13,227 bases of DNA from DATLFA01 sp039915945 (lineage in GTDB: Bacteria; Actinomycetota; Acidimicrobiia; Acidimicrobiales; WLNW01). The notes under the pieces are model-generated. The model saw nothing but the letters and a program-made list of their open reading frames with translations, was not told where the DNA came from and made no database searches. Location of the stretch: NCBI GenBank assembly GCA_039915945.1, contig JBDSMH010000050.1, positions 1 to 13,227 of the forward strand, written 5' to 3'. The translations under genes and the position numbers were made by a program. How positions within the stretch are numbered: the first letter of the stretch is position 1; every line of letters starts with the position of its first letter. This document shows positions 7,261 to 12,645 of the stretch, piece by piece.

Positions 7261-7674
7261 GTGTCAACACACTCCGCGGGATGGCAAGAGCGTCAATTGA
7301 GCAGCCGGCTGCTGCATCGCGTCGGCGACACCGTTGCTCACTCGGGCGCCGGGGCTGCCGCAGCCGTGCTGGCCTTGGCCTGGGTTGCGGTCGGCGTCGC
7401 CGCCGGATTTCCCGAGTGGTGGGCAACCGTTCTCTATAGCGCCACGGGGTTGACGACGTTTGTGATGGTGTTCGTGATTCAACACACCCAATCCCGTCAG
7501 ACGATCGCGATGCAGCGCAAGCTCGACGAGGTCCTTCGATCGTCTCGACACGCCGACAACTCGGTCATCGCCATCGAGGAAGCTTCCGATGCCGACCTCG
7601 CCGCGCTCGCTCATGCGAGCATGAGCGACCGGGAAAAGGCGGACGCGCTCAGACGTGCGTCTGCTGAGGTCTGA
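7261..7674 (+). CDS. Low-affinity iron permease family protein (PF04120-like)
   Basis: 137 residues, typical for bacterial members of this family. Two hydrophobic segments are visible: AGAAAAVLALAWVAVGVAAG (about 30-49) and the following WWATVLYSATGLTTFVMVFV (about 53-73). Next comes the family's QHTQSRQTIAMQRKLDEVL and an acidic tail with AIEEASDADLAAL. The family is named after yeast Fet4, but the short bacterial proteins have no proven iron transport; I regard them as small inner-membrane proteins of uncertain role. Start GTG 7261 has GGGAG 2 nt upstream, which is rather close. The 5' region is hairpin-rich and shared with the divergent Flp gene. The gene is intact, yet its stop codon coincides with the breakpoint of a truncated DUF4440 gene on the other strand. 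Confidence 0.82.
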   Translation: MSTHSAGWQERQLSSRLLHRVGDTVAHSGAGAAAAVLALAWVAVGVAAGFPEWWATVLYSATGLTTFVMVFVIQHTQSRQTIAMQRKLDEVLRSSRHADNSVIAIEEASDADLAALAHASMSDREKADALRRASAEV

Positions 7675-7776
7675 TACAAGCACGTCGTCGTAAAAGGCGG
7701 CTGCCGTGTCGCCATCGGTCGCCAGCGCGTGCCAGCCGGCGCGTTCCAATCTCAATAAGTCTCGAAGTCGATCCAT
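7675..7776 (-). pseudogene. DUF4440/SnoaL-like protein, N-terminal remnant
   Basis: From the ATG at 7774-7776 the minus strand encodes about 34 residues resembling the first helix of DUF4440/SnoaL-like (NTF2 fold) proteins: LLRLERAGWHALATDGD followed by TAAAFYDDVLV. In intact proteins this is followed by DDV...LLPGG and about 90 more residues. Here the reading frame runs straight into the antisense of the iron permease gene, where the composition becomes Arg/Ser-rich and unlike the family. The remnant ends within a base or two of the permease stop, so the gene was cut by a rearrangement. The ATG lies 8 nt after the stop of the small acidic protein gene, so the two were probably one transcript. 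No strong SD is present. Assignment rests on a short match. Confidence 0.6.
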
Positions 7777-7784
7777 GCCGCGGC

Positions 7785-7982
7785 TCAGGCGGGTTCGTTG
7801 GGTTCGACCGCGTCTTCGTCTTCGTCGAACAGCGACGTGCCCGGGGCCAATGGGTCGAGGTCCGAGGCCGCCTTATCATCGGTCTCATCGGTCGGCTCTT
7901 TGTGGGGCACCGGGATCGGGCGCCGGGGCTCGGGAAGTGCACTGTCGGGGATGGGCGCACTGGGATTGGCGGTTCGTGGCAT
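7785..7982 (-). CDS. Small acidic, proline-rich hypothetical protein
   Basis: 65 residues from the ATG at 7980-7982. The protein is disordered-looking. The N-terminal half is Pro-rich (PSAPIPDSALPEPRRPIPVP), followed by a highly acidic C-terminus ending in SLFDEDEDAVEPNEPA. No membrane segment, signal peptide or known domain is visible. GGGAT directly before the ATG is a weak SD. The frame stays open upstream to 8528, but that extension is antisense to the P450 remnant and has shadow-like composition, so I use the ATG. It lies 8 nt upstream of the DUF4440 remnant. It looks like a conserved-hypothetical small protein of this lineage rather than noise, because its composition (D/E/P) is unlike the Arg-rich antisense ORFs around it. 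Its function is unknown. Confidence 0.55.
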   Translation of the reverse strand: MPRTANPSAPIPDSALPEPRRPIPVPHKEPTDETDDKAASDLDPLAPGTSLFDEDEDAVEPNEPA

Positions 7983-8076
7983 ATCCCGTCCATACCCATC
8001 TCGGCTCGGGTCAACCCTGGGAGGTTTGGGCAGCGCCCCGGGCGGGGTAGAACGGCCGTGGAGTAGGAGCGTGCTC

Positions 8077-8283
8077 GTGGAAATAATACCTTCACGTAAT
8101 GAGCCCGAAGGCGAGGCCCCGCAGTTGTTCGCGCCGATCGTGGTCGAGCGCCCACAACGACCGGCGAGCAAAGCCGAGTCGCTGGCGTACGTTCGGTCGA
8201 TTCGCGCCCGGTTGCACCGCTCGGGCCGCGACCACGCGCCCGCCGAGCACCGCCGCGTCGCATGGCGGCAGCGCGTGGCGTAG
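8077..8283 (+). CDS. Small hypothetical protein with basic C-terminus
   Basis: 68 residues from the GTG at 8077, with AGGAG 7 nt upstream; the GTG at 8071 is too close to that SD. The N-terminus MEIIPSRNEPEGEAPQLF is acidic. The rest is Arg-rich and helical (AESLAYVRSIRARLHRSG, then EHRRVAWRQRVA). There is no membrane segment and no recognised domain. It overlaps nothing in the same strand and ends 23 nt before the P450 remnant's start. It is divergent from the small acidic protein, with 94 bp between them. The good SD and an ordinary amino-acid profile support a real gene; the function is unknown. Confidence 0.5.
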   Translation: MEIIPSRNEPEGEAPQLFAPIVVERPQRPASKAESLAYVRSIRARLHRSGRDHAPAEHRRVAWRQRVA

Positions 8284-8734
8284 CGGCCGAGTGGCATAGT
8301 CGCCTCGTGGCGACGGTGAGAACGGAGGAGTTCCACCGCGATCCGTACCCGACCTACCAGGTACTGCGCGATGAGCATCCGGTGTTCTTCGACTCGGCAC
8401 GAGGCGCCTATGTGTTGAGCCGCTTCGCGGATGTCCGAGAAGCGGCGCGCGACCACCTGCGCTTTTCCTCCGCGGCGACGCGGTCCGAGGTGTTCGACCG
8501 CATCACGCGTATGGATCCCCCCGAGCACGATCTGTGGCGGGGCTTGCTAGCGGCGCGCTTTCGTCCCCGGCGCATCGCCACGCTCGAGCCCGATGTCCGC
8601 GCCCTCGCTCGCGGGTTGCTGGCGGCGCCACGCGATGGCGAACCGTTCGACATCGTCGAGCAATTCGCCACGCCGATTCCCAGCACGATGATCGGCGATC
8701 TGATCGGTTTGCCGCGCCAGCAACACCGGCGTTG

Positions 8735-8875
8735 TCATGTGCTGTCCGAGGTGTCGATCGCCGGGGCGCGGAATTGGAAACGGGCAAGTTCACGTTGCTC
8801 GCTCACTGCATTGATCGTGGCGAAGAGCGTTGCCGTGTCGACGCCGTTGCGGACGGGGGATTCGGTGGTGGTCAT
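8735..8875 (-). pseudogene. OsmC-family protein, N-terminal remnant
   Basis: From the ATG at 8873-8875, with AAGGA 6 nt upstream, the minus strand encodes a peptide starting MTTTESPVRNGVDTATLF and continuing ATINAVSEQRELARFQFRA. This is the opening of OsmC-like proteins, thiol peroxidase-related enzymes, in which FQFRA is followed by NxW..G.H segments and two catalytic Cys. Homology stops at about 8765 (37 residues). Nine unrelated residues follow before a TGA at 8735-8737, and those bases are coding in the P450 remnant. Both catalytic Cys are missing, so it cannot be a peroxidase. The 5' end with its SD and dyad-rich upstream region is intact, so the promoter may still fire. Confidence 0.7.
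8764..8765. other. Rearrangement junction between P450 and OsmC remnants
   Basis: The plus-strand P450 homology and the minus-strand OsmC homology meet here, tail to tail. The boundary is estimated from where each protein stops resembling its family, so it is uncertain by roughly 20 bp. A deletion of the 3' halves of two convergent genes, with anything between them, is the simplest explanation. A mis-assembly would give the same picture. Confidence 0.6.
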
Positions 8876-8879
8876 AACT

Positions 8880-8944
8880 GTCCTTCGTTGAGGCCGGTCC
8901 GTGCCGGCACGGGCACTTGCCCGTGTTCGCAAGGTACGAAGGAC
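8880..8944. promoter_or_regulatory. Nested inverted repeats between OsmC remnant and GH15 gene
   Basis: The outer arms GTCCTTCGT (8880-8888) and ACGAAGGAC (8936-8944) are perfect 9-bp complements. Inside them lies a second perfect stem, CACGGGC (8908-8914) with GCCCGTG (8919-8925) and a 4-nt loop, and a 10-bp palindrome GTGCCGGCAC (8901-8910) that overlaps it. On the minus strand the outer arm at 8880-8888 contains the OsmC SD, so pairing could hide it. It may be an operator or an RNA switch; it serves the OsmC remnant and possibly the GH15 gene. Confidence 0.5.
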
Positions 8945-8985
8945 GCCTTCCCCCGACCTTCTCGCGAATCTTCCCCCGGGCCGAG

Positions 8986-10803
8986 ATGAGGAAGACTGCG
9001 GGACCTGTGAACATCGAGGACTACGCGCTCATCGGCGACACTCAGACGGCTGCCCTCGTATCGACCGAGGGCTCGATCGATTGGTTGTGCCTTCCCCGGT
9101 TCGACTCGGGTGCATGTTTCGCGGCGTTGCTGGGCGATCGCAACCACGGGTCGTGGCAGATCGCGCCAGCCGGTGCCAATCGCACGATGACGTCGCGGGC
9201 ATACCGCCCGGCCACCCTCGTGCTCGAGACGCTGTTCGAAACGGCCGACGGAACCGTGCGGGTGATCGACTGCATGCCGATTCGCGGCGAAGCCCCTGAT
9301 GTCGTACGCATCGTCGAAGGTGTGTCCGGTCGCGTACAGATGCGCATGGATCTGATGATCCGCTTCGACTACGGCCGCTCGGTGCCGTGGGTGCGCCAGA
9401 CTGACGACGCGCTGTTGGCGATCGCCGGGCCCGATGCCCTCTACCTGCGCACCCCCGTGCGGACGCGGGGCGAGGGGCTCTCTACGGTGGCGGAGTTCTC
9501 GGTCAGCGCGGGAGATCGAGTGCCATTCGTGCTCACGTGGCATCCCTCGCACCAACCGGCCCCCGAAGTCATCAACGCCGAACACGCGCTCGCCGATACC
9601 GAAGCGTGGTGGCAGGCGTGGTCGCAGGAGTGCACGGTGGACGTCCCGCAGCGTGACCTCGTCCTACGCTCGCTCATCACGCTCAAAGCGCTGACCTACG
9701 CACCGACCGGTGGGCTCGTCGCCGCTCCGACGACCTCGCTGCCCGAGGACATCGGCGGCGTGCGCAATTGGGACTATCGCTACTGCTGGCTACGCGACGC
9801 GACGTTCAGCCTGTACTCGTTGATGATCGCCGGCCACGAGGCCGAGGCCATCGCATGGCGCGACTGGCTGCTGCGCGCGGTAGCCGGCAGCCCCGAACAA
9901 ATGCAGACCATGTACGGCGTCGCAGGCGAACGGCAACTCTACGAGCGCGTGCTCGACTGGCTGCCGGGCTATGAGGGGTCGGTGCCGGTGCGTATCGGCA
10001 ACGCCGCCAGTGACCAGTTCCAACTCGACGTCTACGGCGAGGTAATGGACTGCCTTCACCAAGCTCGCCGCTGCGGTATCGAAGACAGCCCGTCGGCGTG
10101 GGCACTGCAACGCGCGCTGATGGACTTCCTCGAGGGACACTGGCGCGATCCCGACGAAGGCATCTGGGAAGTGCGCGGGCCGCGCCGGCACTTCACGCAT
10201 TCGAAAGTGATGGCGTGGGTTGCGGCCGATCGTGCCGTCAAAGCGGTCGAACAGTTCGGCCTCGACGGGCCGGTCGATTCGTGGCGCCGACTTCGCGCGG
10301 ACATACACGCCGAGGTCTGCGGCAAGGGCTACGACGCGTCGCGTCAGACGTTCGTACAGTCCTTCGGGCGTAGCGAACTCGACGCGAGTTTGTTGATGAT
10401 CCCGCTCGTCGGTTTCCTCCCGGCCTCGGACGCTCGCGTGATGGGCACGGTGGCCGCTATCGAGCGTGATCTCGTTGTCGACGGATTCGTGCTGCGCTAC
10501 TCGGGAAAGAGCCTGGGCGAAGTCGACGGACTGCCCGGCGACGAAGGTGCGTTCCTGCCGTGCACATTTTGGCTTGCCGATAACTACGTGCTGCAAGGGC
10601 GTCTCGCCGAAGGGCGGGCGCTGTTCGATCGTCTCGCAGGCCTGGCCAACGACGTCGGTTTGCTGGCAGAAGAGTACGACCCGATCCGCAAGCGGCTCGT
10701 CGGCAATTTTCCCCAGGCATTCACCCACGTTGCGCTGGTCAACACCGCGCACAATCTCGGCTCCGCCGATGGACCAGCGCGAAATCGCAGCGAGCAGAGC
10801 TGA
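8986..10803 (+). CDS. Glycoside hydrolase family 15 protein (trehalase / glucoamylase-like)
   Basis: 605 residues from the ATG at 8986. An N-terminal beta-sandwich (about 1-215) opens with NIEDYALIGDTQTAALVS and GSIDWLCLPRFDSGACFAALLG. The (alpha/alpha)6 barrel carries RNWDYRYCWLRDATF, IWEVRGPRRHFTHSKVM with the likely catalytic acid Glu395, GDEGAFLPCTFWLADN, and LLAEEYDP with the likely catalytic base Glu562. The family hydrolyses alpha-glucosidic bonds with inversion. Mycobacterial relatives are cytosolic trehalases; others act on malto-oligosaccharides, so the substrate is not decided by sequence. No signal peptide is seen. An upstream TTG at 8917 lies inside a hairpin and lacks family similarity; the GTG at 9007 is an alternative start near the first conserved residue. 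It is the first gene of a plus-strand run with NhaA and the DUF2510 protein, but gaps of about 100 nt suggest separate promoters. Confidence 0.9.
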   Translation: MRKTAGPVNIEDYALIGDTQTAALVSTEGSIDWLCLPRFDSGACFAALLGDRNHGSWQIAPAGANRTMTSRAYRPATLVLETLFETADGTVRVIDCMPIRGEAPDVVRIVEGVSGRVQMRMDLMIRFDYGRSVPWVRQTDDALLAIAGPDALYLRTPVRTRGEGLSTVAEFSVSAGDRVPFVLTWHPSHQPAPEVINAEHALADTEAWWQAWSQECTVDVPQRDLVLRSLITLKALTYAPTGGLVAAPTTSLPEDIGGVRNWDYRYCWLRDATFSLYSLMIAGHEAEAIAWRDWLLRAVAGSPEQMQTMYGVAGERQLYERVLDWLPGYEGSVPVRIGNAASDQFQLDVYGEVMDCLHQARRCGIEDSPSAWALQRALMDFLEGHWRDPDEGIWEVRGPRRHFTHSKVMAWVAADRAVKAVEQFGLDGPVDSWRRLRADIHAEVCGKGYDASRQTFVQSFGRSELDASLLMIPLVGFLPASDARVMGTVAAIERDLVVDGFVLRYSGKSLGEVDGLPGDEGAFLPCTFWLADNYVLQGRLAEGRALFDRLAGLANDVGLLAEEYDPIRKRLVGNFPQAFTHVALVNTAHNLGSADGPARNRSEQS

Positions 10804-10842
10804 TACCGATCACAAACGCGCGGGCATCGACGCCGCGCTCAC

Positions 10843-10848
10843 TACAAT
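10843..10848 (+). promoter_or_regulatory. Candidate -10 element for the nhaA gene
   Basis: TACAAT matches the TANNNT -10 consensus well in a GC-rich stretch. It would place the transcription start about 50 nt before the ATG at 10905. No clear -35 lies 16-18 nt upstream. The region also separates the gene from the GH15 stop at 10803. Confidence 0.35.
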
Positions 10849-10904
10849 CGCCCGTGGCGCGCCGGGAAGTCTGGTCGGCACTCATCCACTCTCAGGGAGT
10901 CGAC

Positions 10905-12095
10905 ATGACCAGCACCAGCCGCGGGCGCGAGCGCCGTCCGCTCGCGGAGTTCATCCGCGACGAGACCACCGGCGGCGTCGTTCTCGCCGGGGCTACCGTC
11001 GTGGCACTGCTGTGGGCCAATATCGCGCCGGGCTCGTACGACGACCTGTGGTCGTCCACGATCGGGCCCAGCTCACCTGTGCATCTGCATCTGGACCTTC
11101 ACGCGTGGGTGAACGATGCGTTGATGGCGATCTTCTTCTTCGTGGTGGGCCTCGAGATCAAACGCGAACTCGTCGTCGGTGAACTCAACCGGGCGAGGGA
11201 CGCGGCGATGCCGGTGATTGCTGCGCTGGGGGGCATGGCGCTGCCCGCGCTGATCTACTTCGCCTTCAACATGAGCGGTGGTGGACGCGCCGGTTGGGGT
11301 ATTCCGATCGCCACCGACATCGCGTTCGTACTCGGCGCGCTCAGCCTGCTCGGGTCGCGCGCTCCGACCGGGTTGCGGTTGTTCTTGCTCGCGGTCGCCA
11401 TCATCGACGACATCGGCGCAATCATCGTGATTGCCCTGTTCTATTCCGACGGCATCGATTTCGCCGCGCTGGCGGGCGCCGCGGGCATGGTTGTCGTGGT
11501 GGTGGCAATGCGTCGTCTCAATGTCACGCAGCCGATCGCATACGTCCTGCCCGCGTTGGCGCTCTGGTTGTTGCTGCACGAGTCAGGAGTGCACGCAACG
11601 ATCGCCGGCGTCGCGCTCGGGTTGCTCACGCCGGCGCGTCCCGTCGGGGGCAGGGCCGTGCTCGACGACCTCGAAGATCGCTTGCATCCCGTTTCCGCGT
11701 TGGCCATCGTGCCGCTCTTCGCGTTGGCAAACGCGGGTGTGACGTTGAGTTCCGACGCGTTGCGCGACGCCGCGACTAGTACGATCGCGTGGGGTGTAGT
11801 GCTCGGCCTTGTCGTCGGCAAGACGGTGGGCATCACCGGTGCGGCATTGCTGGCCCGCCGGTGGCGCGTCGGTACCTTGCCCGACGGCGTCGACACCCGC
11901 CATCTCGTCGGTGGCGCGGCGCTCGCCGGCATCGGGTTCACCGTGGCGCTGTTCGTCGCCGACCTGACCTTTGGCGGTACCGATCGCCTGGCCGAGGCCA
12001 AGATCGCCATCCTCGTTGCGTCGATCGTGGCGGGCACGCTCGGCGCGCTGATCCTCGCTCGTCACCACCGTGACCACGGGGGTCGACGGTCGTAG
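10905..12095 (+). CDS. nhaA: Na+/H+ antiporter NhaA
   Basis: 396 residues, close to the 388 of E. coli NhaA, with about 12 membrane helices. It exchanges cytoplasmic Na+ or Li+ for external protons at the inner membrane, giving salt and alkaline-pH tolerance. Signature segments are VNDALMAIFFFVVGLEIKRE, the ion-site loop IPIATDIAFVLG with Asp138 (E. coli Asp133), the IDDIGAI motif with Asp168 and Asp169 (E. coli Asp163/164), VGKTVGI with Lys306 (E. coli Lys300), and AGIGFTVALFVADLTF. All key residues are present, so it should be functional. The ATG at 10905 has GGGAG 6 nt upstream. An in-frame GTG at 10854 would add 17 residues with no SD, and that extension overlaps the candidate -10 region. 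Confidence 0.95.
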   Translation: MTSTSRGRERRPLAEFIRDETTGGVVLAGATVVALLWANIAPGSYDDLWSSTIGPSSPVHLHLDLHAWVNDALMAIFFFVVGLEIKRELVVGELNRARDAAMPVIAALGGMALPALIYFAFNMSGGGRAGWGIPIATDIAFVLGALSLLGSRAPTGLRLFLLAVAIIDDIGAIIVIALFYSDGIDFAALAGAAGMVVVVVAMRRLNVTQPIAYVLPALALWLLLHESGVHATIAGVALGLLTPARPVGGRAVLDDLEDRLHPVSALAIVPLFALANAGVTLSSDALRDAATSTIAWGVVLGLVVGKTVGITGAALLARRWRVGTLPDGVDTRHLVGGAALAGIGFTVALFVADLTFGGTDRLAEAKIAILVASIVAGTLGALILARHHRDHGGRRS

Positions 12096-12186
12096 GTTTT
12101 TCGGCGGCGTGAAGTATCAGCCACGTAGTGACCGGTGCCGCAGGCCGGCGGTACGCCACGGCGACAACCGAAGGAGAAGCAGCGCG

Positions 12187-12387
12187 ATGGAGCCAGGTTG
12201 GCACCCCGATCCAGCGCGTCGCCACGAGCCTCGCTGGTACGACGGTGAGGGCTGGACAGTGCACGTGAGCGACGACGGCCTCCACGGCGTCGACGCCCGC
12301 ACGATCGAGCCGATTTCCGTGGACCAGTGGGGTCGTCTCGGCAAGATCGACAAGCCGCGCCCCGCGCCCAAGCGGCGTTGGCCCTGA
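12187..12387 (+). CDS. DUF2510 domain small protein
   Basis: 66 residues from the ATG at 12187, with AAGGAGAA about 8 nt upstream. The N-terminal DUF2510 domain is clear: GWHPDPARRHEPRWYDGEGW, followed by TVHVSDDG. DUF2510 is a short Trp-rich module usually found at the cytoplasmic start of actinobacterial membrane proteins. Here there is no membrane helix after it, only a basic Pro/Lys/Arg-rich tail (KIDKPRPAPKRRWP), so it stands alone. The function is unknown. The frame is open upstream into nhaA, but those bases are not DUF2510-like. It lies 91 nt downstream of nhaA and may be co-transcribed with it. A truncated TadE-like remnant follows. Confidence 0.8.
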   Translation: MEPGWHPDPARRHEPRWYDGEGWTVHVSDDGLHGVDARTIEPISVDQWGRLGKIDKPRPAPKRRWP

Positions 12388-12405
12388 CAGCGGTCGAAGT
12401 AGGCC

Positions 12406-12430
12406 GAACGCACTTCGTTCCCCACAGGGG
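12406..12430 (+). terminator. Two small hairpins after the DUF2510 gene
   Basis: GAACG (12406-12410) pairs with CGTTC (12416-12420) over a 5-nt loop. CCCC (12420-12423) then pairs with GGGG (12427-12430) over ACA. The pair lies 20-40 nt after the stop of the DUF2510 gene. No U-tract follows, so a terminator role for the nhaA-DUF2510 unit is only possible. Confidence 0.3.
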
Positions 12431-12440
12431 GCCGGATTAA

Positions 12441-12643
12441 TTCGGCTGCACCACCGCGTACCCGACGTACCACGACTGCGGCTGGGATCCGAAGACCCGC
12501 AAGGTCGCCGTGAGTACCGGCGTGACCCCTGACTACATCGGCGTCTATCTGAAGGTCACGCATCCGGCGATCACCGGCTTCTTCGGAAAGAGCTACACGG
12601 TCTCGAGCACCGTCGTGTATCCCCTCGAGCCGCGGGCGCTGGC
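12441..12643 (+). pseudogene. TadE-like pilus protein, C-terminal remnant
   Basis: Immediately after an in-frame TAA (12438-12440) the frame reads FGCTTAYPTYHDCGWDP, then VTPDYIGVYLKVTHPAITGF and FGKSYTVSSTVVYPLEPR. This is the closing segment of TadE/TadG-like proteins (IGVYLKVxHPxITGFFG, then a final beta strand ending in LEP). The N-terminal membrane helix and the body of the protein, about 120 residues, are absent, with no start codon or SD before the fragment. The native stop also seems lost: the frame runs on to 12863 through the next gene, while TGATGA at 12644-12649 lies in another frame, which suggests a small indel near the end. The neighbouring TadE-like gene shows the related segment VGIYIQVRHDFVTKLFG, so the two were probably tandem paralogues. 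A GTG at 12510 could give a short peptide, but I consider it unlikely. Confidence 0.65.
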
Positions 12644-12645
12644 TG

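Larger units (their letters stand above)
8307..8891 (+). pseudogene. Cytochrome P450, N-terminal remnant (homology ends near 8764)
   Basis: From the GTG at 8307 about 150 residues match the start of a bacterial cytochrome P450: FHRDPYPTYQVLRDEHPVFF, a beta segment (AYVLSRFADVREAARD), the helix C motif MDPPEHDLWRGLLAARFRPR with its heme-contacting His and Arg, and a segment ending PIPSTMIGDLIGLP. Intact P450s have about 400 residues. Here the I helix, the ExxR motif and the heme-thiolate Cys loop are absent. After about 8764 the frame continues to 8891 but reads the antisense of an OsmC-family gene start, so the last ~42 residues are chimeric. The product cannot bind heme and is presumably non-functional. 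No convincing SD precedes the GTG; CATAGT 6 nt upstream could serve a leaderless transcript. Confidence 0.85.

Noticed and set aside
7649..8263. 204-residue minus-strand frame
   Set aside because: Arg/Pro/Ser-rich shadow composition; it overlaps the acidic small protein gene in another frame.
7983..8528. Long minus-strand frame extending the acidic small protein to 247 residues
   Set aside because: The extension is antisense to the P450 remnant and the basic small ORF, is Arg/Cys-rich, and lacks a credible start signal.
8917..8985. Upstream TTG start for the GH15 gene
   Set aside because: It lies inside a hairpin, has no SD, and its residues do not resemble GH15 N-termini.
10854..10904. Upstream GTG start for NhaA
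   Set aside because: The ATG at 10905 has a strong SD (GGGAG, 6 nt), and NhaA proteins usually start with a short polar segment as here.
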